DNA of 64,000 nucleotides from JBEGHD01 sp049334165 (GTDB taxonomy: Bacteria > Bacteroidota > Bacteroidia > Flavobacteriales_D > Sanyastnellaceae): NCBI GenBank assembly GCA_049334165.1, contig JBEGHD010000001.1; one strand, given 5' to 3'. The translations under genes were made by a program, and so were the position numbers. Shown piece by piece: positions 26,727-35,993 of the stretch (its first letter is position 1; each line of letters starts with the position of its first letter). The notes under the pieces were generated by a model. The model did not search any database and had not been told where the DNA came from. It saw nothing but the letters and a program-made list of their open reading frames with translations.

Positions 26727-27602
26727 TCAATAAAGCTGATCCTGACGCAAACGGATGTATTTTCCAACGGCCATGCTCGTAGAAATCCATGAAATCAAAA
26801 TGGCCAAAAGGAAGATGACTCCGAAGAGCTGACCGAAAGTTTCGATGTCCTGAAACTTAAAGAAATCGGGGAAAAAGCTGCGACTGAAGTAGATTAGAGC
26901 GACTATCAAAGCCAATGCAATGATACCCGCAATAAGTCCGTGCCAGATGCCCTGCCAGATAAATGGCCGCACAATGAAGCCCCTGGTTGCGCCTACCAGC
27001 TGCATACTTTTTATTAAGAATCTTTTAGAAAAAATGGCTAATCGGATAGTGTTATTGATGAGCGCCACGGCAACCAAAAGAAGCACAATGCTGATTATCC
27101 CAAGAATCAAACTGAACTTTCGGATGTTCTTGTCGATATTTTCAAAAAGCACCTTTTGGTAAACCACTTCTTTCACTTCAGCCTGATGGATGATATCTTG
27201 TTCGATCCACTGGAGACTGTCGGGCTGGGCGTAGCTACTGTTGAGCTTCAGGTCGATGCTTGCGGGAATTGGATTGAATCCGAGGAAGTCGACAAATTCT
27301 TTACCGAGTTCCTGTTCCATTTCGCGAGCAGCTTCTTCCTGAGTGATGTGCGTAGCGGCCCGGGTGTATTCTTCCGCTTCGAGAAATTTCTTTAGCTGCA
27401 AAATCTCAACTTCTTTCACATCGTCCTTCAGAAAAACCTGAACTGTAACGTTCTCGCGGAAGTAGGTCGAAAGCTTGTTAGCGTTGATCAGCACGAGACT
27501 CAGCATTCCCAGCATGAAGAGCACCAGGGCAATCCCGATAATGGTAGAAAGCGTGGCTGTCCAGTTTCTGCCTGATGACGATTTGAAAGGTGATTTCGAC
27601 AT
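26727..27602 (-). CDS. ftsX: cell division protein FtsX, permease-like
   Basis: FtsX and the ATPase FtsE form an ABC-type complex that, in other bacteria, controls cell-wall hydrolases at the septum. The 291-residue protein has the FtsX plan: a first transmembrane helix (about residues 18-42), a large extracytoplasmic domain (about 45-165), then three helices (170-195, 220-245 and 262-285) with the LVGATRGFIVRPFIWQG motif before the third. ftsE is not beside it, as is usual in Bacteroidota. It is followed by a DUF3098 gene. Confidence 0.93.
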   Translation of the reverse strand: MSKSPFKSSSGRNWTATLSTIIGIALVLFMLGMLSLVLINANKLSTYFRENVTVQVFLKDDVKEVEILQLKKFLEAEEYTRAATHITQEEAAREMEQELGKEFVDFLGFNPIPASIDLKLNSSYAQPDSLQWIEQDIIHQAEVKEVVYQKVLFENIDKNIRKFSLILGIISIVLLLVAVALINNTIRLAIFSKRFLIKSMQLVGATRGFIVRPFIWQGIWHGLIAGIIALALIVALIYFSRSFFPDFFKFQDIETFGQLFGVIFLLAILISWISTSMAVGKYIRLRQDQLY

Positions 27603-27680
27603 GGCGACTAAATTAACAATTGCATTTTCAGTGCAAACGGGAGCTTCTGCAATTTTATTCCCAATGGATAGTTAACTACC

Positions 27681-28520
27681 TCATTCGGGAATAATGGCCG
27701 TGCGTGAACTCACGCTGGCAGCGCCAAAATACCCGATGGCGCCTTCCGAAAGATTGGTTTCCACATTGGCAGGTGGCGTGTCGAAAAGACCTCCGCCCCA
27801 GTCGGTTTCTGTAAGAATCCCATTAAAAATGTCGTAGGCTTTGATTCCGATGTTCCACTGCTCCAGGTATACTGTGTCTCCGGCATTGGCTTCTTCGCCA
27901 ATTTCCAAAATGTCGATAGCCGTGTTGGCCACGTAGTTTCCATCGTAGAGATCGTCATTTACAAACGAGAGCTCCGAGAGCGTATCTCGCTGCTGTTCAC
28001 CGTTCACTTCCAAAAACCAGGTGTAGCAATCGCCAAGTCCAGCAAGCTCCTGAGTCCACACTTTTACTTCGTAATAGGGGTCGCCTTCAAAGCCAAACTC
28101 CTCGAAAGGATCGATGTATTCGAAAGCCATTGAGTCGACCGGAGCGACCGGCCTCATAAAGCTCGTAGCTGTGTAGGTTTGCCCTTCGTAGTCGATGGTG
28201 AGCGTGTAGGTTTTTCCGGCTTCACCAGCCACATCAGGAGTAGTCTGGTAAATTCCCGGTTCGTTTTCGCTGAGTGTCCAGGTGGTTTCACCATCGCTGA
28301 TGGTCACCTCAGCACCCATCACTCTCGGTGCAGGCTGATTTTCAAAGTAGCTCGAAGTGAGCGTGAGTTCCACAGTGTGAGCCTTTTCCTGATCGGTAAT
28401 CCATCCTTCCACAACAAGACGTTCGTTTTCCTGATCATTCAGCTCCAGGTCAATTCTTTCTGTGCAAGAATAAAATCCAACACAGAGCAGAACAGGCAGT
28501 ATGAATTTCAAATTTTTCAT
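27681..28520 (-). CDS. DUF4249 family lipoprotein
   Basis: The 279-residue protein begins at ATG 28520, one base after the TonB receptor stop codon, and has a lipoprotein signal with the lipidation Cys19 (VGFYSC). The family's early block (VVEGWITDQEK...VELTLTSSYF) and a beta-sandwich region like a carboxypeptidase regulatory domain follow. DUF4249 proteins are outer-membrane partners of a specific class of TonB receptors in Bacteroidota, much as SusD partners SusC; the ligand is unknown. An upstream in-frame start within the receptor gene is rejected because it would hide the signal peptide. Confidence 0.85.
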   Translation of the reverse strand: MKNLKFILPVLLCVGFYSCTERIDLELNDQENERLVVEGWITDQEKAHTVELTLTSSYFENQPAPRVMGAEVTISDGETTWTLSENEPGIYQTTPDVAGEAGKTYTLTIDYEGQTYTATSFMRPVAPVDSMAFEYIDPFEEFGFEGDPYYEVKVWTQELAGLGDCYTWFLEVNGEQQRDTLSELSFVNDDLYDGNYVANTAIDILEIGEEANAGDTVYLEQWNIGIKAYDIFNGILTETDWGGGLFDTPPANVETNLSEGAIGYFGAASVSSRTAIIPE

Positions 28521-28521
28521 G

Positions 28522-30867
28522 TTAAAAGCTAAAGTTATAGGTGATAGCAGGGACGATTGGGAGCAGGTAGACAAGCTCCGCGTACGTTTCGTTAGGCATG
28601 TTGGCATCTTGCCTAAAGTTTATCAAATATGGATTTTTGCGGTAGTAGGCGTTGTAAACGCTAAACACCCATTCTCCGTCCCATTTGCGTGTTTCGTTCT
28701 TTTTGCTTTGCAGCGTTGCTGACAGGTCGAGTCGATGGTAGGCAGGCATTCGCTCACCATTTCGGTCTGAGTAAACGGGCACCACTTCGCCCATGTACTC
28801 AAACCTTCCTGTCGGGAAAGTGACTGCAGCTCCGGTGGAGTAGACAAAATTGGCTCCGAAGCTCCATCGCTTGTTGAGTGTGTAGGCGGCCATGATGGAG
28901 AGGTCGTGGGTTTTGTCGTACTGAGCCGGGAACCAGTCTTCCTGTATTTCCGGAATTTTCCTCTCGGTGCGGCTCAAGGTGTAACCGATTGTCCCTGTGA
29001 GGTCGCCCACTTCTTTGCGAACCATGAGTTCCAGACCGTAGGCTCTTGCTTCACCAAACCGCAGTTCACCTTCGAGGTGCTTGTTCAGCAAAAGCTGGGC
29101 GTGGTTTTTAAAGTCAATCGAGTTTTGCATGCCTTTGTAGTACACTTCAACTGATCCCTGAAGTTGGTCGTCCAAAAAGTTTCTGAAGTATCCCACTGCC
29201 ACCTGATCCGCAATCTGTGGTTTCACTGTTGGGCTCGAAACAAACCAAACATCCAGCGGTGAAGCTGAAGTGGAGTTCGATGCCAGGTGCATGTACTGGT
29301 ACATTCTGTTGTAGCTGGCTTTCACGCTGCTCGATTCGTTGAGTTGATAGTTCAATCCCAGGCGCGGTTCAAATCCGCCAAAAGCGTTGTAAACGTCCCA
29401 CTTGCCGTAGTAGGTAGAGTCCACTGGTTCGTAAACATCATTGTAGTCCCACTGCGTGCCTTCGCCCATGTTGAGAAATACCGAGTATCGCAGACCGTAA
29501 ATTGCTGTGAACTTTTCAGTGATTTCGTGTTCGTTACTCACGTAAATTCCACCTTCGAGAGCATTGTCGAGACTAATGTTGATGTCGTTCAAAATCGACT
29601 CGCTGCCAGTGGACCGGGTTTCACCAGGGTTTAATTTGTGCTTGATCAGCGAAGCACCAAACCTCAAATTATTTCTGGAGTTTGCGTAGTAGTTGTAGTC
29701 GGCTTTTAGTGAGATGTCCTCGATGTTGCTTCTCCACTCAAAGCCGAGCTGGTCGTCTTCCTGAGCCAGACGGTAGTCGTAGTCAGAGTAAACAAAAGTG
29801 ATGTTTGAAAAGAGCTTGCTGTTGTAAATGTGATTCCATCTCAGAGTCCCGGTAGTGTTTCCCCAGGCAAAGCTGAAAAGGTCGGAAAAGCCAAACACAT
29901 CGCGACCGAAGTAGCCGGAGGCAAAAAGTCGGTCGTTTTCACTGAGCTTGTAGTTGGCCTTGGCGTTGAAATCGTAAAAGTAAAGCCTCGAATCCTGAAG
30001 TGCCTGTTCGGGCGAAAGTTTAAGGAACAAATCCACGTAAGTCCTTCTTCCGGAAATGAGAAATGCTCCTTTGTCTTTTTTGATTGGTCCTTGCAGGGTT
30101 AATCTTGAGGCAACAGTTCCGATTCCTCCAGAGCCGGTAAATTCTTTAGCGTTTCCTTCTTTCATGCGGATGTCGAGCACCGAAGAAAGTCGCCCACCGT
30201 AGCGAGCGGGAATTCCGCCTTTGTAGAGCTGCACATCTTTTATGGCATCTGAGTTGAAAACCGAGAAAAACCCGAGCAGGTGAGAAGCGTTGTACACTGT
30301 AGCTTCATCCAGTAGAATGAGGTTTTGGTCTACAGCACCACCGCGAACGTAAAATCCCGAACCGCCTTCTCCAACGGTTTGCACGCCTGGCAAGAGCTGA
30401 ATGGCTTTTATCACGTCCACTTCGCCCATGAAAGCGGGAATCTTTTTGATGGCTTCCATGCTCATGTTCACAGTACTCATCTCGACCGATTCCACATTTT
30501 TTCGGGCTTCGGAAGTGCCTTCAACTACAGCTTCTTCGAGTTCCACACTAGAAGGTGAGAGCTCCAGGTCGAGCTTCACATCTTCGTTGAGGTCAATCGT
30601 TTTTGTCTCTGTTTTGTAGCCGATAAAAGAAAAAAGCACTTCGTACTCTCCTTTCGGTACCGACAGTGAGTAGTAGCCATAGGCGTTGGTGCTCACGCCC
30701 CGCCCTGTTGATTTTACGGTGACCGTGGCTCCGATTAATGTTTCTCCGGTTTTGCTATCTGAAATGGTGCCGCTGAGTGTCGACTTATTTTGTGCGCTTG
30801 CCGTGAGGCAAAGGAGAAAAAGGGCACAAACGGAAACTGAAGTTTTCAGCCATTGCAGCTTTAGCAT
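28522..30867 (-). CDS. TonB-dependent outer-membrane receptor with CarboxypepD_reg-like domain
   Basis: This protein of about 781 residues has a signal peptide (ending ASAQ), an N-terminal carboxypeptidase-regulatory-like domain (LSGTISDSKTGETLIGATV, about residues 28-110), a plug domain (MGEVDVIKAIQLLPGVQTVGE, GFYVRGG) and a 22-strand-type beta barrel ending in aromatic YNFSF. It should take up a scarce compound with energy from TonB. It forms an operon with the DUF4249 lipoprotein. The start is placed at ATG 30867, giving a compact signal; an ATG at 30897 adds ten residues and cannot be excluded. Confidence 0.92.
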   Translation of the reverse strand: MLKLQWLKTSVSVCALFLLCLTASAQNKSTLSGTISDSKTGETLIGATVTVKSTGRGVSTNAYGYYSLSVPKGEYEVLFSFIGYKTETKTIDLNEDVKLDLELSPSSVELEEAVVEGTSEARKNVESVEMSTVNMSMEAIKKIPAFMGEVDVIKAIQLLPGVQTVGEGGSGFYVRGGAVDQNLILLDEATVYNASHLLGFFSVFNSDAIKDVQLYKGGIPARYGGRLSSVLDIRMKEGNAKEFTGSGGIGTVASRLTLQGPIKKDKGAFLISGRRTYVDLFLKLSPEQALQDSRLYFYDFNAKANYKLSENDRLFASGYFGRDVFGFSDLFSFAWGNTTGTLRWNHIYNSKLFSNITFVYSDYDYRLAQEDDQLGFEWRSNIEDISLKADYNYYANSRNNLRFGASLIKHKLNPGETRSTGSESILNDINISLDNALEGGIYVSNEHEITEKFTAIYGLRYSVFLNMGEGTQWDYNDVYEPVDSTYYGKWDVYNAFGGFEPRLGLNYQLNESSSVKASYNRMYQYMHLASNSTSASPLDVWFVSSPTVKPQIADQVAVGYFRNFLDDQLQGSVEVYYKGMQNSIDFKNHAQLLLNKHLEGELRFGEARAYGLELMVRKEVGDLTGTIGYTLSRTERKIPEIQEDWFPAQYDKTHDLSIMAAYTLNKRWSFGANFVYSTGAAVTFPTGRFEYMGEVVPVYSDRNGERMPAYHRLDLSATLQSKKNETRKWDGEWVFSVYNAYYRKNPYLINFRQDANMPNETYAELVYLLPIVPAITYNFSF

Positions 30868-31081
30868 GGAGCTTATGGCCTTAGTAGGGTTTAACATAGG
30901 TTGGAAAGCACTATTGATTTTGTTGTAATCACTTCTCCATCAGCAGACAATCAATTAATTGGCAGTCTTCTAAATGGAGTGCAAATATTTGGATAAAACT
31001 CCATTCCTCAACACCCAATTGTGTTAAGCAATTAGAAATTATCCATGAACGGAAATCAATGAATGCCAGTCGGCAAGAACC

Positions 31082-32500
31082 TTATGTTTTTGTGAGCTTC
31101 ACCATATTCGACATGCCCATTTCCGAAATTGGCATCGAAGCGATGTTGATGATCAGATCGCCCTCTTCGATGTGACCTTTTTTCTTCAGGATGTACTTGA
31201 TGTCGGCAATGGTGTGATCGGTGCTCACCATTTTGTCGTAGTAGATCGCACGTACACCCCAAACCAGGCTCATCATCGAAAGAATCTTCTTGTTTCCGGT
31301 GAAAACGAAGATGTGTGACTTCGGTCTTTGGCTCGAGACTTTTATTCCGGTGTATCCCGAGTGAGTCATGGTGATGATCGCTTTGGCGTCAACGCGTTTG
31401 GCCAGTCGGCACGCATTGTAGCAAATCGAGTCAGAAATAAATCGCTCTTCGCGAGATTCTGCCGGAGCCGTTTCGTGGTAGTAGATGCTTTCGAAATTTT
31501 CAACTTCTTGCACAATGTTTACCATTGCTTTAATCACCTGAACAGGATATTTTCCAACGGAAGTTTCCGCGCTGAGCATCACGGCATCGGAGCCATCCAT
31601 TACAGCATTTGCCACATCATTTACCTCAGCCCTTGTAGGCCTGATGTTGGTAATCATCGATTCCATCATTTGAGTAGCAACAATTACCGGCTTGCCGTTT
31701 TTGATGCACTTTTTGATCAGCATCTTTTGGATGAGCGGAACGTTTTGCATCGGGATTTCCACACCCAGATCTCCACGTGCTACCATCAAGGCATCCGTTT
31801 CCTTAATGATGTCGTTGATGTCGTCAATCGCTTCTGGCTTTTCGATTTTTGCCACCACCTTCGAGTCTTTTTCCTTTTCGCGGATGATGTGCTTCAGCTC
31901 AATGATGTCTCGCGCAGAGCGGACAAAAGACAGTCCGATCCAATCCACATTTTGATCGAGTGCGAAGTCGAGGTCCTTAAGGTCTTTTTTCGTGAGGCAG
32001 GGAAGAGAAATCTTTGTGTTGGGGAGGTTGATTCCTTTGTTGGAAGACAGCACACCTCCGTAAATGACTTTCAGCGTTACTTCATCTTTGCCGTTGGTAG
32101 AAAGCACTTCGAGTTCAAGTTTCCCGTCATCAAGGAGAACCTGTTCGCCTGGCTTCACATCCTTTGGAAATTGCTTGTAGGTGGTGGAAACACGCTTTTC
32201 ATCGCCAACTAGCTCTTTGGTCGTTATCACAATTTCAGACCCCGGCTTAATGTCCACACCATCGTCTTTCATATCGCCAACGCGGAGTTTCGGACCCTGT
32301 AAATCAGCCAGAATTGCTGTGTGAGTTCCGAGCTCTTCATCAAGTTTTCGCACGTCAGAAATCACTCTTTGGTACTCCTCGTGGAGGCCATGAGAAAAAT
32401 TCAACCTCACAACGTTGAGCCCTTCCTGAATCATTTCTTTGAGCACTCCCTTATCGGAAGATGCCGGTCCTATGGTCGCTACTATTTTTGTTCTTTTCAT
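31082..32500 (-). CDS. pyk: pyruvate kinase
   Basis: Pyruvate kinase makes ATP and pyruvate from phosphoenolpyruvate and ADP. The 472-residue protein begins with the typical KIVATIGPASS and contains the KIEKPEAIDDI active-site signature (near residue 220, with the catalytic Lys), ARGDLGVEIP and ATQMMESM motifs, followed by a C-terminal domain with the THSGYTG element. It is the last gene of the acpP-fabF-rnc-IPExxxVDY-pyk operon, 12 bases after its neighbour. Confidence 0.97.
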   Translation of the reverse strand: MKRTKIVATIGPASSDKGVLKEMIQEGLNVVRLNFSHGLHEEYQRVISDVRKLDEELGTHTAILADLQGPKLRVGDMKDDGVDIKPGSEIVITTKELVGDEKRVSTTYKQFPKDVKPGEQVLLDDGKLELEVLSTNGKDEVTLKVIYGGVLSSNKGINLPNTKISLPCLTKKDLKDLDFALDQNVDWIGLSFVRSARDIIELKHIIREKEKDSKVVAKIEKPEAIDDINDIIKETDALMVARGDLGVEIPMQNVPLIQKMLIKKCIKNGKPVIVATQMMESMITNIRPTRAEVNDVANAVMDGSDAVMLSAETSVGKYPVQVIKAMVNIVQEVENFESIYYHETAPAESREERFISDSICYNACRLAKRVDAKAIITMTHSGYTGIKVSSQRPKSHIFVFTGNKKILSMMSLVWGVRAIYYDKMVSTDHTIADIKYILKKKGHIEEGDLIINIASMPISEMGMSNMVKLTKT

Positions 32501-32512
32501 GGTATTCTTTAA

Positions 32513-32920
32513 TCAATCCAAAACGAGGTTTCCCTTCGATTTGAGGTTTTCTACAGCAATTTCGAAAGCTGTTATCACAATCGGAATTTTTCTCACGGTC
32601 TTCAGCAACTCGGTGGTGTCAACAGGCATGTCGTTGTTTAGCCTCAGCAAATAATCGACCTGCTTGTATTCCGGGCAAATGTAACCACCCTCGGCTCGGT
32701 TTGCTATCAGGTCGAACCGCACTCCTTCATCTTCTTCGTGAGTGTAGAGTGTGTGTCGACTGGTGCTGTTCTTTAGTGTCATTTCAATAGGTTGTTGCAA
32801 CGACATCTGCAGACCAAGTGCCCTGTTCAGAAACCAGCACAGTCTGTATTCCTTTTCGTGACAACTAATGCCCAAAAGTAGAAAATCATAGTCGTACTCG
32901 ATTTCCAGTCGGTGTAACAT
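32513..32920 (-). CDS. IPExxxVDY family protein
   Basis: This 135-residue protein belongs to a small Bacteroidota family named for its I-P-E-x3-V-D-Y motif; here it reads CPEYKQVDY near residue 82, so the first residue is changed. The function is unknown. The N-terminus (LEIEYDYDFLLLGISC) and the place between rnc and pyk are both characteristic of the family. It lies in the same operon, 41 bases after rnc and 12 before pyk. Confidence 0.82.
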   Translation of the reverse strand: MLHRLEIEYDYDFLLLGISCHEKEYRLCWFLNRALGLQMSLQQPIEMTLKNSTSRHTLYTHEEDEGVRFDLIANRAEGGYICPEYKQVDYLLRLNNDMPVDTTELLKTVRKIPIVITAFEIAVENLKSKGNLVLD

Positions 32921-32961
32921 AAACCTAATTTAACTTCGGTTGCAAGGTAGTGCAGAAGGAG

Positions 32962-33678
32962 CTACCTTCTGACGAGCTTTTTCAACGCTTTTTTTGCGGC
33001 TTGTTGCTCAGCGAGTTTTTTGTTGGTACCAATCCCTCTTCCTGCTTCGGTGCCCTCGACCTTCACGGCCATCTCGTAGGTGCTTTTTCCGTTACTGAGT
33101 TCTTCTTTCACCATTTCAAAGGTAAGAGACTTCCGGTGCTTTTGACACCATTCGTGAAGCTTCGATTTGAAATCCGTAGTGGCGTGCACTTTCTTTTCCA
33201 GATCGTACTTTTTCAGCAATTCCAGTGTAACTCGCGAAGCAAAATCGTAGCCTTTGTCCAGGTAAATCGCTCCAATTACTGCTTCCAATGCATTGCCGAC
33301 CAGCGATTTTTGAAGCTCCTGCTTTCCGAGATTCAGCTGAAGGTTTTTGTCGAGCTCGATTTTCTCCCCAACCACGTTGAGGTATTTTCGACTGACCACT
33401 TTGGCTTTCATTTTTGTGAGCTGGCCTTCGGGAGTTTTTGGATAGTTGGCGTAGAGGTAGTCTGCCAAAACTGCATCGAGGATGGCATCACCCAAAAACT
33501 CAAGGCGTTCGTTGCTGTTCTTCACTCCCCGTGCAATCGATTTTGAAGCAGAGCTGTGTCGCAAAGCCTGCACGTAATAATCGAGTTGCTTCGGTTTGAA
33601 GCCAAAAGAATTTTTGATGAATTGAGAAACCTGCTTTTCGCGGTCGGTCGTTTTCTTAAACCAACTGATATTCCACAA
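32962..33678 (-). CDS. rnc: ribonuclease III
   Basis: RNase III cuts double-stranded RNA in rRNA and mRNA maturation. The 238-residue protein has the catalytic signature NERLEFLGDAILD near residue 60, the second metal-binding site (GNALEAVIGAIYLDKG near 126) and a C-terminal double-stranded-RNA-binding domain (about 165-235, ending EQQAAKKALKKL). It starts three bases after the fabF stop codon and is translationally linked to it. Confidence 0.96.
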   Translation of the reverse strand: MWNISWFKKTTDREKQVSQFIKNSFGFKPKQLDYYVQALRHSSASKSIARGVKNSNERLEFLGDAILDAVLADYLYANYPKTPEGQLTKMKAKVVSRKYLNVVGEKIELDKNLQLNLGKQELQKSLVGNALEAVIGAIYLDKGYDFASRVTLELLKKYDLEKKVHATTDFKSKLHEWCQKHRKSLTFEMVKEELSNGKSTYEMAVKVEGTEAGRGIGTNKKLAEQQAAKKALKKLVRR

Positions 33679-33681
33679 AGG

Positions 33682-34929
33682 CTATATCTTTTTGAAGATT
33701 GCAGAAGTGTTGTGACCTCCAAAACCGAAGGTGTTACTCAAAGCGGCTTTGATTTCGCGCTTCTGAGCTTTGTTGAGCGTCAGGTTGAGATTGTTGTCCA
33801 TCTCAGGGTCTTCGTGCTCGTGGTTGATGGTTGGAGGTACGATGCCATTTTGAAGAGCGAGAATACAGGCAATAGCTTCAGCAGCTCCTGCGGCTCCGAG
33901 CAAGTGTCCGGTCATCGATTTTGTAGAAGAAATGTTGAGGTCGTAAGCGTGATCACCAAAAACGTCTTTGATAGCAATCAGCTCCGCAACATCTCCTAGT
34001 GGAGTGGAAGTACCGTGCACGTTGATGTAATCGATCTCTGATGGATCCATGTGTGCGTCTTCGAGAGCCGCTTTCATCACATTGATTGCACCCAAACCTT
34101 CAGGATGTGGCGCTGTCATGTGGTGAGCGTCTGCAGACAGTCCGGCACCTACAACCTCGCAGTAGATTTTTGCTCCACGTGCTTTGGCGTGCTCGTACTC
34201 TTCGAGAATGAGTGCGCCAGAACCTTCACCGAGGACGAAACCATCGCGGGTTTTGTCAAACGGACGAGAAGCAGTCTTGTAATTCTCGTTGTTTTTGGAG
34301 AGCGCGTGAAGTGCGTTGAATCCTCCAATTCCGGCTTCGTTTACTGTAGCTTCACTACCACCTGTTACAAACATGTCGGCTTTTCCGAGACGAATGTAGT
34401 TAAAGGCATCAGCCAGTGCGTTTGTAGAAGATGCACAAGCAGAAACGGTTGTAAAGTTTGGACCCCTTAGGCCGTACTTAATAGAGATGTGGCCGGAAGC
34501 GATATCCGCAATCATCTTGGGGATGAAGAACGGGTTGAATCGCGGAGTGCCGTCACCTTTAGCAAAAGCGAAGCACTCTTCCTGAAAAGTTTGCAAACCA
34601 CCAATTCCCGATCCCCAGATCACTCCAAAGCGGTCGGTGTTTACACTTTCCAGGTCGATGCCACAATCTTTCATTGCCTGCTCGGCAGTCACCAAAGCGT
34701 ATTGCGCATAAGGGTCGAGTTTGCGGGCCTCTTTGCGGTCGAAGTGATCTTCCGCGTTGTAGCCTTTCACCTCGCAGGCAAACTGGGTTTTGAATTTAGA
34801 AGCATCGAAGTGCGTGATCGGAGCCGCACCACTAACGCCATTAGTCAATCCCTGCCAATATTCTTCGACAGTATTTCCAATGGGTGTCAGGGCACCTAAA
34901 CCGGTTACGACCACGCGCTTCAGCTCCAT
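33682..34929 (-). CDS. fabF: beta-ketoacyl-ACP synthase II
   Basis: FabF extends acyl-ACP with malonyl-ACP in fatty-acid synthesis. The 415-residue protein has the catalytic Cys (TVSACASSTNA, near residue 163), the two catalytic His (NVHGTSTPLGD near 304 and KSMTGHLLGAAG near 340) and the C-terminal NTFGFGGHN loop. It follows acpP by 21 bases, the standard arrangement with its substrate carrier. Confidence 0.97.
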   Translation of the reverse strand: MELKRVVVTGLGALTPIGNTVEEYWQGLTNGVSGAAPITHFDASKFKTQFACEVKGYNAEDHFDRKEARKLDPYAQYALVTAEQAMKDCGIDLESVNTDRFGVIWGSGIGGLQTFQEECFAFAKGDGTPRFNPFFIPKMIADIASGHISIKYGLRGPNFTTVSACASSTNALADAFNYIRLGKADMFVTGGSEATVNEAGIGGFNALHALSKNNENYKTASRPFDKTRDGFVLGEGSGALILEEYEHAKARGAKIYCEVVGAGLSADAHHMTAPHPEGLGAINVMKAALEDAHMDPSEIDYINVHGTSTPLGDVAELIAIKDVFGDHAYDLNISSTKSMTGHLLGAAGAAEAIACILALQNGIVPPTINHEHEDPEMDNNLNLTLNKAQKREIKAALSNTFGFGGHNTSAIFKKI

Positions 34930-34950
34930 AAATTCGGGGGTAAAATATTT

Positions 34951-35187
34951 TTACTTAGTGTTGTTTTCGATGTATTCTACAGCCTGACCAACAGTCTGAA
35001 TTTTCTCAGCCTGGTCGTCTGGGATAGCGATGTTGAATTCTTTCTCGAATTCCATGATCAGCTCTACTGTATCCAGGGAGTCCGCTCCGAGGTCGTTGGT
35101 GAAGCTAGCTTCGTTGTTTACTTCGCTTTCATCAACGCCCAATTTATCAACGATGATGGCGGTCACTTTAGAAGAAATATCTGACAT
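34951..35187 (-). CDS. acpP: acyl carrier protein
   Basis: This 78-residue acidic protein carries growing acyl chains on a phosphopantetheine arm attached to the Ser of the LGADSLDTVEL motif (about residue 38). Length and helix pattern are normal. It is the first gene of a five-gene operon with fabF, rnc, an IPExxxVDY gene and pyk. Confidence 0.97.
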   Translation of the reverse strand: MSDISSKVTAIIVDKLGVDESEVNNEASFTNDLGADSLDTVELIMEFEKEFNIAIPDDQAEKIQTVGQAVEYIENNTK

Positions 35188-35217
35188 TTTAAACGGTTTT
35201 TGTGATTAATCAGGCTG

Positions 35218-35250
35218 CAAAGTAAGCAAAACTTCTTTTTTAAAACAAAA
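35218..35250 (-). promoter_or_regulatory. promoter for the acpP operon
   Basis: On the minus strand TTTTG (35250-35246) is followed after 20 bases by TTACTTTG (35225-35218), one mismatch from TAnnTTTG. The start codon at 35187 is 30 bases further on. Confidence 0.5.
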
Positions 35251-35282
35251 TTTTGAATTCGCCCTCAAACAAGGCGTATAAG

Positions 35283-35972
35283 TCAATGCTGGCCTGTGTT
35301 TTGGCGACTGTAATATACAGCAATCTCATCTAATTCCTTTCGCTTTAGATCGGGGATTTGAGCATTTTCTGCAGGATGCCCAACAGGAATGAGTAAAAAA
35401 GGACGCTCATTCTTCGGCCTGTCGAGGATTTCGGAGAGAAAATTCATCGGGCTTGGTGTGTGTGTTAAAGCTGCCAAACCAGACTGGTGAATAGCCGAAA
35501 GAAACATTCCCGCTGAGATGCCAACAGATTCGCTAACGTAGTAGTTTGTCTGTTTTTCACCTTCAGCACTCTTGTCGTACACTTTTTTAAAAATGATCAC
35601 CAGGTAAGGAGCAATTTCCAAAAACGGCTTGTGGTGATCGGTGCCGAGTGGCTCAATAGCATCGAGCCATTCATCACTCATCCGGTTGGTGTAGCTCTCG
35701 AGTTCTTCGGCTTCTGCTTTCTCTCGAATTTCTTTTTTCACTGCAGGGTCGGATACGATGCAGAAGGTCCACGGTTGTTTGTGTGCCCCTGAAGGTGCAG
35801 TGCCAGCAGTTCGAATGGCGTTTTCAATAATTTCCAGATCAACAGGTTGGTCAGAAAACTCGCGAATACTTCTCCTAAGGTTCATGAAATTGTAGAAGTC
35901 GCGGCTGCGCTTCAACATTTCCTCATCGCTGAATTGCATCCCTTTATAAGGTATGAATGCGTGTTTGCTCAT
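35283..35972 (-). CDS. nitroreductase-fold flavoprotein, iodotyrosine-deiodinase-like
   Basis: The 229-residue protein is an FMN enzyme of the nitroreductase fold. FMN-binding blocks RRSIREF and GTAPSGAHKQPWTF are present. The lid region reads EELESYTNRM...EWLDAIEPLGTDHHKPFLEIAPYLVIIFK, matching iodotyrosine deiodinase (IYD), including an E-x3-Y pair and a Lys at the places where human IYD Glu153, Tyr157 and Lys178 hold the amino-acid part of the substrate. Bacterial IYD homologues that dehalogenate halotyrosines are known, including from Bacteroidota. It follows the mlaF-like gene by 21 bases, with no evident functional link. Confidence 0.75.
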   Translation of the reverse strand: MSKHAFIPYKGMQFSDEEMLKRSRDFYNFMNLRRSIREFSDQPVDLEIIENAIRTAGTAPSGAHKQPWTFCIVSDPAVKKEIREKAEAEELESYTNRMSDEWLDAIEPLGTDHHKPFLEIAPYLVIIFKKVYDKSAEGEKQTNYYVSESVGISAGMFLSAIHQSGLAALTHTPSPMNFLSEILDRPKNERPFLLIPVGHPAENAQIPDLKRKELDEIAVYYSRQNTGQH

Positions 35973-35993
35973 GATAAAAAAGTTAAGGTTAGT

